From the NCBI GenBank assembly GCA_037043015.1, contig CM073323.1, positions 9,303,258-9,367,257 of the forward strand: DNA of 64,000 bases. The letters are read 5' to 3'. Below the pieces are notes generated by a model. The model had not been told where the DNA came from. It saw nothing but the letters and a program-made list of their open reading frames with translations, and did no database searches. This document shows, piece after piece, positions 50,461 through 62,989 of the stretch. This DNA comes from Bryum argenteum. Lineage: Eukaryota; Streptophyta; Bryopsida; Bryales; Bryaceae. The stretch's first letter is position 1. Every line of letters begins with the position of its first letter. The position numbers and the translations under genes were made by a program.

Positions 50461-53400
50461 CTATTTAACATTTTGTTTTTCTTTCGATATATAAAGCGTG
50501 ATGGATATTCTACCATATTGTTGATATTATTGCTTCTTACCATAAATATTCAACATGAAAGGTTTGAAAAGTGTAATAAGTGTGTAAAAGTTTGCATGCA
50601 CATACTCAACTTAGTATAATTGGAAAAATATTAGCAAAATCATGGGGTTAACAATCACAAAGTCCTCCTTCGCATATTGAATAGTATGTCTCTTGAGTAC
50701 TAGTATTATCAAGAAAGTTTAGTAACAACTTTGCATGTTATGATCTCATATGTTGCACTCAAAAACGTCCAATTTGGCATAGTATTTTCAATAGTAGTCA
50801 ACGTTTATATCTTACAATTGTGAGTTCTAATATACTATAATTACAAAATTTATACTTATTTGTGCAAAGTGTAGAAAATCATTAATTTGACTCTTTGAGC
50901 TCCCAAACATCTGAGTTTGTGAAAAAGTATTTTGAGATGCAAGTTGCAATTATATTTTCATCTTGAATGCAAGGTCATAAAACTTAAGCAATTGAACTAC
51001 ATTTAAGGCACATCAATAAGGAAAAATGAACATCACCTAATATTACTTAGTATTTATGTACCTTGAAAAGACGTCAAAATGACTTGTGAATAGGTAAGCT
51101 CAAACTTTTGATTATATTTTTAGATACATAGCTCGAGGACAATGTTTGTATGTCCATGTAGAAATACTCTAAGAGATATGGTATATTAATACAACTTGGT
51201 GGCTTTATTGCATTGCTATTTTTTTATTTATCAACACATAGAAACATTAAATTACTCTTAATTTGATATGTTAGTGAAAGATTAATGCATGAAAATGAAT
51301 GTCATATTGTCTAAGTACAAAAAGAGGATGTTTCCTTACTTAGATGGTTGCTTCATAATTTTAGCCACATGCAACAATATTGCTTATTAGAATTATTGTT
51401 TCTTACTTGGAGTTCGTGTTGGTAACATGTATGCTATTAATAAGTAAAGCTTTCATTCGTAGCAAAAAAGCATGACAATAATTATTCATTTCGAAAAAGT
51501 GTGTTTCATAGGAACAAACTAAGACCACATGGGTTGCAAAAAAAACAATGAAAGTTCTCTCGGAACATCGTGGCACCTTCTTATGCTATGAATTACATTT
51601 CTGATTAGATGGCTCGCAACCCTGTGTGGTCTGATAATGAATACAACCAATTTGATTTAACCCTTGACCGGGCCGAATGTCGAGACATTTAGGATGACTG
51701 TAGCCACTTTGAAGAGCCATAACTTCTTCATTTAGAGTCCCTTATAGATGAAATGACTTGGGTTGCGTCTCAAATCAAGTCTTGTTTGAGTGATAAAATT
51801 TGTAGATTCATAACATGACTCACTTATGAATAAATGACATGCATTTTAGTGAAGGCAACTCTTGCTTTTGAGTTTTCAAACATGGGGCAATTTTTATGTC
51901 ATCGAGAGGTAATTATAGGAAATGAAATAGATGTTGTCATGATTTTTTTTACATAATTGTGATTTTAAGCTGAAAAGTAACAACTTTCTCGGAGGGAGAT
52001 TTTAGATCCGAATATTTTTGATGTTGGATTTGCAACAATATTTCTGTCTTGAAAGAAAGTGATTAAGTGGATGATTTTTGAGGAGCGATATCTCATTCAT
52101 CTACTAGTGGATTTTGAAGTTATTTTTTGGAATGGATTCTAGTTAGATTATAGTTTCAGTGATAGAAACATTTTCAAATCAAACATTTACTAAAGATGAG
52201 GCATAGCTTTGAGTGCAGAGATTTGAGATTTGGAATGATATTCCTTTTTAAATGTTTTGGGAGTTTTCACCATTGCAAGGTCATTATTTGGGCACAAAAT
52301 TTTTCTCATAAATATTTTTGCTCGAAGGTGATATTCAGATGAAAGTAGACATCTTTGTAGTAAGTGATTCTTTCATTGCAATAAGTATATTGGTAGCATA
52401 TTCACTTCAAAGTGCAAATGGTGAGATTTAGTGATATAGCTTTAGTACTAACATGTTATGATCTTGCAATCTATGAGGCCTCATGACTCAATAGTTGACC
52501 CACATGATGCATAATATGTCCAATACATGAATGTATTTTCTCAACAATGTCAATTTCTTTGCGTAAGTCCCTTCTACTTGTATATTAAGGTGGTCAATAA
52601 TGGGGCAATTTTCACAAAGAAAATACACAAGACTATTACGAGTGGAGAATACTTTTGAGCACAATGAAGATAAGAAGAAAGCTAGAGCAAGTTCAATCAT
52701 CATTTTTGGACTCTTTCACAATGAGTTATGAATTTATGGAGTTGGAAAGTATAGGTGTTCTTAAGATGGGACCTTAGAGTGATACCCTATAAAGTTTGGA
52801 GTGAGTACATGGTACTCTTGTATGGAGAAGTCACTATTTACCTATAATTGAAAATTACTAAAGCTCCATTGTGGAATGTGCTCTACTATATGTTAAGTTA
52901 CTTGATTTACACTAGAGGAATTTAGTTTGAGATTATAAAAAACAAGACTTCCGACATTGTGTGTTGTAGGTTATGAGAAAACATGCGGTCATACCATTCC
53001 AAAAGATGATTATAAATACTGAGTTATTAACCTATTATTTTGATTATTTCAAAAAGATAGTGATCAAAATCACCGTCAAACCAAACTTCTTCTACACACA
53101 AGGTGGTACATTTTTTCTATAAGAAAAATGAGACTTTTTAGATTCTTCTTTCTTGATCATTTGAAGTATCTTCACCTTGATGTTAGTGAATGCGTGTAGC
53201 CTAAATTTCAATTTGAACTCAACAATTATATTAATGACGATGGGCTTGAAATTTTGATACCATGGGGACAATTGGGGCTAATATGTATAGGAGATAAAAA
53301 TTTCCTTGCCTCTTTTAGTAAAGTGGAGTGTATCTGCACAATGAATGGTCACAAGACTTCCTCTATTGTAGTTGAGTGCTTTTGTGTTTATTATATGTGT

Positions 53401-53819
53401 CTGTATTTTAGTCTTTTGTACTAAAGCAACAAAAACTATTAGAATCACTATATGTGTCATGTTCTTTTTAAAGACATGATCGATTGGCCTTTGACGAGTT
53501 GTCATTGGTCAACCTTGTAAGAGCTGATGGACCCTTTTAAGATATGTCATTGGTTCACCTTTCAAGAGTTGTGATTGGTTAAAACATTTACCAAATGAAT
53601 GGTATTTATTTTATTTATTTTTATATTTGTGAGTTATTTAGTGACTACAAGCACAAACGGCGAGTACTTGTGACCAAACCGGTTGGTCTAGCCGCACTTG
53701 ACCCTCAAAGTAAAAAGAGTATTCGGGTAATTGGAGTACCAAGCCTCACTCTTCTCCAAACATTGAAGGAAACATTGAAGGATGCTCATTGTAACTAAGT
53801 GTTGTGGCCTATGCTCAAG
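50461..53819. other. AT-rich spacer between repeat units A and B
   Basis: No gene, RNA or clear repeat is recognised. One element-like end (TTAACCCTTGACCGGGCCG at about 51658) resembles the TTAACCCTN ends of the piggyBac-like MITE, but no partner end was found. Confidence 0.4.
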
Positions 53820-54302
53820 CATAGGTTGGTAAAAGCTTTGTGGATTTTTCTTTTGTTTACTTTCATGTCAAGTTCGTGAAATCCTATATATGAAATGTAG
53901 ACACCAAGGTTTGTAATTACAATAAATTTTGGTAGATTTTCAAATTCAATCAAGGATGAGATTTTAGTTTGAGAGTTAATGTAAAATTGATCTGAAAATT
54001 AAAATAAAACTATTCGAATGAGGCAAAACTTAATCTAAGTCAATCATTAGTTAAACAAAAAGTAATTGAATCACATCAAGGAGAAGTAAGGAACCATATA
54101 CCCTTGGGTCATTCTCAACGGTAAGACAAAAGCAACAAGAATAACTAATTGAAGCTAAGGTAAAGGTCATTTTTCTTTCTCAACGAACTCATTATTCAAC
54201 CTGCCACCTTTGGACCCCTACCAAAGTGAGCTCCGGACCCGCCGAATGTAGCCACCCACACCCACCTACTCATCCAACTTCCACCCAAATGTGTCGTTTA
54301 TC

Positions 54303-55500
54303 TTAGGGCCAGTTTACACTACGGTGGAGAAGGCCTCCGATCGGTCAAGAATGCTTGGCCAAGATATGGTTATATGAGGCAAATGGTGGATGTGCCGGAG
54401 AAGAATTAAATGCAATAAACACTTTCCGGTTGTAGTCTAAACATCTAAAGGAGAAGTTTAGCGGTGAATTCCACCGGAGAAGTCCACTAGTGAAGAGAAG
54501 TTCACCTAATGGTGAAGATTTTTTGTGATGAAGAATCATAATTCTCTACATTCACATCGTATGATAATACATCAACAAATTTTTCTTTTCGTAAAAATCA
54601 ATATGCATGAGTATGGCAAATTGAGTAAACTTTCAAATTAATTTTATTATCAACTTGTGCCGTAAACTATAATTTTTATGGTTTATTTGTACTTTGAATA
54701 GTACAAAAACATACTAGGGTCATATTGTGTTCAATGTATTTAAAAAATAGTAATGCATAGCTTGGTTTTGGTAATGCAAAGCTTGTTCTTCTTTGAGGCA
54801 CTTGATGATGCCGATTGAATGGTATTAACCGGTTGAATTTCATCTTCATTTGCATTTGTTAAAATTTCTTATCCTCCCACACTAGTGTTGGCCACTCACG
54901 TGTTTTATAAGAAAACTGGCTTGGTGCCACCAATGATCAATCAAATCATAAAACATACATTCATGGTGGTCATTTCATGTAATCAGTTAGCAAGTTTGTC
55001 CTCTATGTAATGTTGAAAACCATCTCAAATTTCTTTTGACATGCCTTGGCCTTATGTAAAAATCCAAAAATTGTCACTATCCTTCGTGCTTAAAGTTGAA
55101 CCCATATATCAACACCTAATATATATCAATTTAAATATCCTACTTACTCATGTGCACAAAAAGATGATAAAATGCCAAAAAAGTGAGCTCTAAGCCTTCA
55201 AAATGACTTTGAAAAATTTACTGCAGCATGTGGAGCTAGAGTAGGTAGTGTATATATACAAAACCAAGAGAATTAGGTCACAAGGAGAAGGTGGGGATGG
55301 GTGGATAGGTATTGTAGGGGTGTTGGTTGGTGGTCATGACGTACGGGGATCAAGCCATGTTGGCCTCCATTCAAGGTTTTTGAAAGTCAGACCTGACACC
55401 CACCGGTCAAGAATGGCATTTTCGACCAATCACAATGGAGAAACCTCCTTTTTTTTCTTGACCGGTGAACTTCTCCACCGTAGTATAAACGGGCCCTAAA
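54303..55500. mobile_element. 1.2-kb terminal-inverted-repeat element inside copy B
   Basis: TTAGGGCCAGTTTACACTAC at the left and GTAGTATAAACGGGCCCTAA at the right are inverted copies, continuing inward as GGTGGAGAAG / CTTCTCCACC. The flanking sequence resumes homology with copy A on either side (ATGTGTCGTTTA and AGAGATTCCATCCCTC), which shows the insertion point. No transposase is encoded. Confidence 0.7.
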
Positions 55501-56150
55501 GTGTACTTCACTTTTTAGAGATTCCATCCCTCTTTTCAATATAACCTTAAAACATTTGAACTTCATAGTTTTGTTATTGTGTGGTGGAGGCAAAATACAG
55601 TAGAGTCATTTAGCCATTCCGTTGGGAAATGGTGAAATTTCAAAGTGGTGCCATAAATCACTTGTAACCCCTCTATCCGAGCAACATTTAGTCAATCTTT
55701 GAGCCTTTATATAAGTAAGACAATGATGAAAAAACAAAAATGGTGATTTCAAGATTTAAAAGTGAACTTTATGTAGAATAGTAAGTTTCAATACTTATAG
55801 ATTGTATCACTCCACTTACCCCTCACATGTTTCTTCACAAATCTTACCTTAAGCCAAACATCCACGTCCAATAAAAGGATTGACTATATTAATACAAAGA
55901 TAGCTACCAATCAACTTTGCATTTGTCATACAACTTTCATACTTATATTACAAAGCCTCCCTCTCAATCATTGAAAATTTCAAAATCCATGGTCAAGTTA
56001 AAGCTTAGACATACTCTCCCTTAAAAAGCTTTGACAAAACACTTACTTACAACTAGCCAGCATGGTTGGTGCAAACATCCACTCATTTGATCCATTTCTT
56101 TAAGTTGATGTCATCCTTCATTGAATGCTTCTAAAGACTCCTTCATCTAC

Positions 56151-56690
56151 TTACGCAAACAAGGGATCTGTGATCAATTTGAAGAACTCATGACTCGCCA
56201 ACCACTCATCAACATCCTTAAAAGAGTCTCCATCTTCGTCACTCCATCCTTCAATATCATCAACTCCAACATGCTCCCTATCTTCCCAGCTTTCTTCACG
56301 GAGATGAATGACTACCAAAAGATGTTCTTCCGCCTCGTATTCTCTAATCTCATCAACTCCACTTTGTCGTCTCCTTTCTTTAGAGAGTTGTGAATCCTGT
56401 GCAAGTTCATCCTCACTCTCCTTAACAAGTGGACTCCCATATGCACGAAGTTCCTCCTCTTTTGCAATTTCAGAATGCACTAAGTCCGTCGTCTCTAAGG
56501 CACTAGTAGCTAGGTTGGAACTAGGAAAGTGTTCACATAGGGAGGGGTGAGAAGTGTCATTATTGGTGTCACAAGTTCCTGCCATACATCTATCGCAAGG
56601 TTGTTTTCAACTTGGGCGTGATATAATTTAGAAGATCTTCTACTACAAAACCTCATTTATCATCCTTCGCATCAAAACTTTCAGTGTCCT
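56151..56690 (-). pseudogene. Dof-like gene, copy B, C-terminal half only
   Basis: An open frame of 144 residues (56585 to 56151) matches the C-terminal part of copy C, including EESWEDREHVGVDDIEGW and the ending KLITDPLFA. About 100 bp more of homology lies upstream, with a frame break, to about 56690. The zinc finger and start codon are missing. Confidence 0.75.
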
Positions 56691-58639
56691 TACATACAAG
56701 AAATTAGGGCACGTGAGATTAAATAGCAGACAAAAACAAATCCTCTAGAGTTAGGTAGGTTGAGCAAATAGCGGCTTTGCCTTCACTATGAAGAAATTGC
56801 AAAATATATTAAGAGAAAATAAGCATTACTTCTAAGAAGTAGTTTCCCTTATATACAAATTGATTGGTAGCATTGGCAGGTGCTTTTTGCCTCAAGAGTA
56901 GGTAGGGCGCTAGTGCATGTCTCGGTAGGAGACACAATCCGATTGTAACTTTAAGCTATCAATGTTGCATAAATTCTAATTAGCACGTATTTGTCTAATT
57001 CTTGAATTTTTAAATTTCCAATCCTTTATAGAAAGACAATCGATTATTTCTATTTTCATTCTAAAATGTCTCATATAATTAGGTTTTAGAGAATATGTAA
57101 GTTTTAGATTCTTATTTTCAGAATTTAGAAATTCTTAATAGATATAAATTACTTTCTTCATATGTGTTTGAACTAGAACAATATATTTTCAAGTAGAACT
57201 AACAGTGTATTTCTAATAAGGTGCTAATGTGTGTCTTGTGGGTATCAAAAGTTGTGATTTGGTAAGTGCCAATCCTAAAATAATAATAAAAACAATTAAT
57301 AAATGGTTACCAAGGTGCAGATATATATCCATATGTATGATAAAAGCACACTAAGGTGGCAAAGTTTCACCACCAAAAAGTACTAATAAAGTTGAATATC
57401 TTAAGAGGTGTAATCATCATTTGGCAAAAGTCAATCCAAATTAACTTTTTATGCAATCTAAACATTTACCCCATATACGTTAGTCCTCTATGTACTAGAG
57501 TTAGTGAATAAAGTTCAAAAACATTTGCTAGACTAACTTTTGGTATGTGAAAAGGTTAGCACTTCGACAACAAAAAAAATAATACACATCTCATTATTTC
57601 AATGTAACAATGTGGAATCTAAAGTCTAGGTAGAATCATCGTTTTTCAAAGGACATGACTATTGTACTTATGTGGATTTTTGCAAACTTCAATGGGATGG
57701 GATTGTGACAATATTTATCTTATTTTTGATCCAAGAAAATACCTTTACATATAGGACTCTAGAATTTTGAAACTCAAGGACAATTAGTTATCAGAGTTTA
57801 CTATGTTCCTCACCATAGACTTGAAAAAAGAAAAAAATAAATAAAAATAGTACTTTACTATTAGGAGGCTTCCTAAATCGGGCATTTAAAAAGTTTTATT
57901 GTCACAAAGTAAAACCACCACAAAAACGTGAGTGATGTTTTATGAAGGCTTGAATGCTTGATATGCATCATGGTGGGTATCACTAAATTTCTCATAGAAA
58001 AACAATATAACCCTGATAAGGATTAGATATTGTATAGTTATGCCATGAAAATGCAAGTCAAGAAATATTGCACCTCAAAAATTGGATGTAATGTTTTGTG
58101 AAAATTTGTGAAGGTTAGGAAATATAATTATGAGGGGAAGCCGTTCCATACATTTTTGTTTGGTAGATTATCCTCTATCCTTATTTGAAGCATAAAAGCA
58201 AATTATAACCACTAACCACGCAATGATTGATTACATTTAGAAAGTTTTAATGGAGTGCTTGTAGTTTTTCTTTATTCCATAATAATTCTTCACGGTGCAT
58301 ATATTAGAAGAAAATACCTTTCTTTGTATGATTACTTAGATTCCAACCTTGTAATTTTGCAATAAACTCATTACAAATAATTGAATCAACTTTGGAGTCA
58401 TTAATCTTCATAGATTGTAATATCATGATATGTAACTACAACAAAATATAGTTGGATACTATCCTTCTACTTTAAAGTGAATATCCTACTATGAAACGTG
58501 TAGCAATGATAAAATGTCAAACTAGAAACTTGAGGCAATCTTAGTTCTCAAAAAGCAAATGGGGCATAAAATACATGTTCTTTTCATCCTTTTTTAGAAA
58601 TCAACTTATCTAGTATGTCCATCAATAACATTAAGTCAA

Positions 58640-59120
58640 CTCCTTATACTGCAAAGTGTATGTGGTAAAATTTGCAAAGTCAAATTCCAATTTTAAGACC
58701 TTCATGCAAAAAAGTTTAGATTTTAAGTCGAAAAAGGGCAGCTTAAAAAGTAAATTTTTTGAATTTTTTTCTAGAAATATGTTCATTACTAAATCACTAA
58801 TCGAATTTCAAAGTGATCCAAGTCAAAAAGCTTACAAATTTTAGAAGGGCAACCTCCAAAATTTTCAAAACCAATCTTTGCAATGCCCAAAAAAACTTGG
58901 GAAACAGACTTTGGATGTTATGATCTCTCAAACGGTAAACATCCAATGGTCAAATTTTAGAACAACAACTAAAAATAGTCTTAGGTACAAGATCTTACAG
59001 TTGGAAGTTTTAAAAAAGAAAAAAACAATTTGTTCACACCCGCGGGAGTGCATAGAAGTAGATAATTGCAGTTTTGAGGTTTCAAGCTCCCAAAAAACAC
59101 CAAGGAAAGTTAGGGGTTAA
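58640..59120. mobile_element. Truncated reverse copy of the TTAA element at 8217
   Basis: The reverse complement of 8217-8695 aligns along its whole length (shared GCATTGCAAAGATT, AAGATCTTGTACCTAAGA). It ends with the same CAAGGAAAGTTAGGGGTTAA terminus at 59120. The other terminus is missing. It lies exactly at the junction between repeat units B and C. Confidence 0.7.
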
Positions 59121-59576
59121 GCACCTACTCTTTGCGGTCAACATTTTGTCAATCCTTTGGCCTTCATATTAGTATTATAGTGACAAAAAAAACAAAAATG
59201 AGATTTAGAATTGTATTATTATGTAGAATAGTAAGTCCGGGTACTTTTAGACTCTATCACTCCACTTACTCCTCACATGTTTGTTTACAAATCTTTTCTT
59301 TAGCCATGCATCTCCGCCCAATGGTAGGATTGACTACAAAGATATATACCAATCAACTTCACATCAGTCAAATTAATAGGTGTATACCAAAGCCCCACTC
59401 TCATTCTTTGAAATTTTCTAAATCTATCGTAAATCTAAAACCTAGACATACTCTCAAGATTCATTCTCTCCATTGAAAAAATGCTCACTTTCAGCTTGCC
59501 ATCATGGTTGGTGCAAAAATGCACTCACTTGATCCATTTCTATGAGTTAGATGCTTCTGAAGACTCCTTCATCTAT

Positions 59577-60686
59577 TCATGCAAACAATGGATCTGTGAT
59601 CAATTTGAAGAAAGCCGCATCACTCGCCAACCACTCATCGACATTCTTATAAGGGTCTCCATCTTCGTCATTCCATCCTTCAATATCATCAACTCCAACA
59701 TGCTCCCTATCTTCCCAGCTTTCTTCAGGGAGTTGAATAACTCCCACAAGATGTTCTTCAGCTACATCTCCTCTACTCACATGAACTCCAATATGTCCTC
59801 TGCTTTCTTCAGCGAGTTCTAAATCTTGTGCAAGTTCATTTTCAGCATTCTTAGCAAGTGGACTCTCATATGCATGAAGTTCTTCTTCGTCTGCCATTGG
59901 ACAAGGTAATATGTCTGTCGTCTCTAAAGCACTAGTGGCTAGGTTGGGGCTAGCATAGTCTTCGCGCGAAGAGAGGTTCGTAGTCCTATTGTTCCGTTCA
60001 CAAGTTCCAGCCATACATCCATTGCAAGGTAGAGGAAACTCTATATTCACCTTAGGCGTGATATAATCTATCAGATTCTCTACTACAAAGCCTCGTTTAT
60101 CATTCTTTCCACCAAAACTTTCACGCATTTGATCCGAGCTTCCATGCTCAAAACTTGGGCATTGTGCGACATTCTTTCTATGAGTCTCTTGTCCGCTTTG
60201 ACCTCTGGAGCTACTTGGCATATCTACAATCGTTTTTCTCTTCTTGCTTCGGTGTGTACTATCCTCCACATCATCATCTTCCTCACCGTCGATATCTACA
60301 TCCTCAGAGTACTCTACAACATTCTTTTCACAAGCCACTCGCTTGCTTTGGCCTTTGGAACTACTTGAAGGATTTGGAGGTGTCTTCTCTTTCTTGCTTT
60401 CGCGTGCGGAACCGCTTGCGACTACGATTGTCTTCTTCTTTGCAATAACCGTCTCCTCTACTCTGACTGGAAACCTGAGCTTTCCTCCACGTTGGAATTT
60501 GAGATTGCACTTTTTGCACACATAACGAGGTTGTTCGTAACCTTTATTCTTAAAATTGTTGAAATATCTGAATTTGATGTTCTTTGATTGACAAGTTGGA
60601 CATGGGCATATTCTTGGGGCCTCTTTTGCTTTCACTGAAAGGAAGTTCTCCCTGTCATCCCAATTAGGCGGCGAAGCGCTAGCCAT
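59577..60686 (-). CDS. Divergent Dof-like zinc-finger protein (copy C)
   Basis: A single-exon frame of 369 residues from ATG 60686; an upstream in-frame ATG at 60710 is not conserved in copy A, where a stop precedes the shared start. Residues about 25-70 hold a Dof-like finger: ICPCPTC, KFRYFNNF, QPRYVCKKC, then GGKLRF. Classical Dof fingers read CPRC-x21-C-x2-C; here the first pair is spaced C-x4-C and the loop is about two residues longer, and the VPVGGG tail is missing. A Lys/Ser-rich middle (KKRK at the centre, a likely nuclear signal) and a long acidic C-terminus follow. Dof proteins bind AAAG DNA elements in plants. Whether this one binds DNA is unknown. The zinc ligands and most core residues are kept. 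Confidence 0.7.
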   Translation of the reverse strand: MASASPPNWDDRENFLSVKAKEAPRICPCPTCQSKNIKFRYFNNFKNKGYEQPRYVCKKCNLKFQRGGKLRFPVRVEETVIAKKKTIVVASGSARESKKEKTPPNPSSSSKGQSKRVACEKNVVEYSEDVDIDGEEDDDVEDSTHRSKKRKTIVDMPSSSRGQSGQETHRKNVAQCPSFEHGSSDQMRESFGGKNDKRGFVVENLIDYITPKVNIEFPLPCNGCMAGTCERNNRTTNLSSREDYASPNLATSALETTDILPCPMADEEELHAYESPLAKNAENELAQDLELAEESRGHIGVHVSRGDVAEEHLVGVIQLPEESWEDREHVGVDDIEGWNDEDGDPYKNVDEWLASDAAFFKLITDPLFA

Positions 60687-60819
60687 GGTTTTCTGTGCCA
60701 ATAAATTCAATGATAATTATGTTAGTAGAGAGACTTATTGCATATAATCTATGAAAAGCTAAGTTTTCAATATTAAAAACTTGTGTGCTTTTCTTATTTG
60801 TAAGTCTAAATATGCGAAG

Positions 60820-61210
60820 AGCATTTCCAACGATTTTGCTGAAAGGACAATACTAGCTACATTTAGCTAGACGTAAGTAGTTCTCTTTCACGACAGACTA
60901 ACTATGCAACCCGCTACCGTTGGCACCTGCCAAAAGAAGGCTTGAGAGGCGTGTTATGGCTATTCATCCAACTTTCACTCAAAAACCTTATTGACCTAAA
61001 GTTAACTTTGGTTATGAGAGAATTCATACCGCGTATTGGAAAACCTATAAGCTTTTGGACTCTCAAGTACTCATTACTTTATGCATGATGTAGTAAAAGA
61101 TAGAATATAGCAAGGTGATTTAGTCTCCGTCCGAAAAAGGTGTAAATTCAAAGTGGTGTTATTTATAAAGCCCGCCTCTTTGATTACATTTAGCCACCGT
61201 TGGAAATGCC
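60820..61210. mobile_element. MITE just upstream of Dof-like copy C
   Basis: GAGCATTTCCAACG at the left is mirrored by CGTTGGAAATGCCC at the right, with ATTTAGC matches inside. It is the counterpart of the element at 47844-48230 and stands at the same distance (about 130 bp) from the gene start. Confidence 0.6.
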
Positions 61211-62737
61211 CTAACCTCTTTCTAAATATTTTTTCAGGTATATAAAGTTTAAGCCAAAAATTAAGCCCATAGGTTTAACTCAATATTGCAAGAAAATCAA
61301 TAATCAAGAAATTAAAATAATATGTTTCTCATACCTACAATAGTTGTGAAAGTCCACTAGTTAATGGTGCTCTGATGTTCAGGCACCAAACGCACCCAAA
61401 CAAGGGCCACACGCACATACAATGGCTTCACCGTCCCCTACAAACAAGAAATTAGGGCATATGAGATGAAAAAGCAAACAGAAGCAAATCCTCTAGGGTC
61501 AAATAGTTTGAGCAAATAGCATATATGCCCTCACCTTCAAGCAATCGCAACATACAATAAGAGAAAATAGGGAATTCTTCTATGAAGTGGTTTCTCTTAT
61601 ATACAAATTGATTGGTAGCATCGGCAAGTGCTTTATGCCTCAACAGTCGCTAGTGTGTGTCTCGGAAGGAGCCAAATTCCTATCGTAGCTATCTAAGAAA
61701 TCAATGTCATGTGAATCCTCATTAGTACATATTTAACTGATTCTTTTAGTTTTTTAATCTCCAAACCTTTCTAGACACAAACAACGGTTGTTTCTATATT
61801 CATACTAAAATGTCTCATATAATAAGCTGTTAGGAAATATGTAAATTAGAGATTTTTTTTTTGAAATTTAGGATTAGGGTTAGCACTTTGACAACAAAAA
61901 AAAATTATATAGATCTCATTTTCTCAATGTAACAATGTGGAATCTTAAGCCACATATGATGCTCTCAAATACTTGAAAGTCAAGTGAATACCATCAATTT
62001 TTTAATGACATGAATATTGTACTTATGTGGACTTTTGGCAAACTCTAATTGGATGGGACTGTGACAATATTTATTTTATTTTGATGCAAGAAAATACCTT
62101 TTACATATAGGACTCTAAAATTTTGGAACTAAAGGATAATTGGTTATCAAAGTTTACTAGATTCCTCACCATAGACTTAAAAAAGATGTAGTCATTTACG
62201 ATTGAGAGCCATCATAAATCAGCCATTCAAAAAGATTCATGTCACAAAATAAATACGTAGCGTACTATTTGGTCCACCCTAATGTGCTTTGACCCGTATG
62301 TCAAATATTTCAAAGTAGAACCACCACAGAAACGTAAGTGATGTTTTATGAAGGCTGATGTGCATCATGGTGGGTACCAATAAATTTCTTATAGAATTTC
62401 AATATATTTCTGATAAGGAGTAGATATTGTATAGTAAAAAAATGCCATGAATAGGCAACGAGAAATATTGCACCTTAAAAATTGATATGTAATGGTTTGA
62501 GAAAATTTGTGAAGGTAAGAAAATATAATTGATTATGAGGGGAAGCGGTTCCGTACATTTTTGTTTGGTAGTTTATCCTTCATGCTTATATGAAGCACAA
62601 AAGTCAATTAGAACCACTAACCAAGCAATGGTTTATTATATTAAGACTCATTATATCAATAAGTTTTTTAAAGAAGCGCTTGTGGTTCTTCTTTATTCCA
62701 TAAATAATCTTTCATGGTTCATATATTATGAGAAAAC

Positions 62738-62971
62738 AAGTCCTAACCCGTGTCCTCCGGACACGGACATCAAAAAGGTAAGATCGAAATTTATGAAAAC
62801 ATGTAAAAAATTCAGACCTAGGTATAAAAAATAATTATACCCTATTGAGAATCCTCCAACTACATATTTCTTTTTATACCTGAGTTTAAATTTTTATTTT
62901 TTTACGTGTTTTAAAAAAAAATTAATCGGCCCTTTTTGATGTCCTAGTCCGAAGGATATAGGTTAGGACTT
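62738..62971. mobile_element. Palindromic MITE with AAGTCCTAACC ends
   Basis: AAGTCCTAACCCGTGTCC at the left and its inverse ending GGTTAGGACTT at the right extend inward through GACATCAAAAAGG / CCTTTTTGATGTC and beyond, so nearly the whole 234-bp element can fold on itself. Confidence 0.65.
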
Positions 62972-62989
62972 CTATATACCGATGTCCTT

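Larger units (their letters stand above)
53820..58560. repeat. Large repeat unit, copy B (internally deleted, with an insertion)
   Basis: Same orientation and order as copy A. It is interrupted by a 1.2-kb inverted-repeat element (54303-55500). It lacks the N-terminal half of the Dof-like gene and its upstream MITE: the sequence jumps near 56690 from the gene to a segment that matches copy A near 48465. Confidence 0.7.
59130..62720. repeat. Large repeat unit, copy C (contains intact Dof-like gene)
   Basis: The order of blocks matches copy A, but the downstream flank of the gene starts only at about 59130, next to the truncated TTAA element. The upstream flank carries the MITE at about 60820-61210 and then the long AT-rich segment that matches 48400-50050 and 56700-58300. 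Confidence 0.65.
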
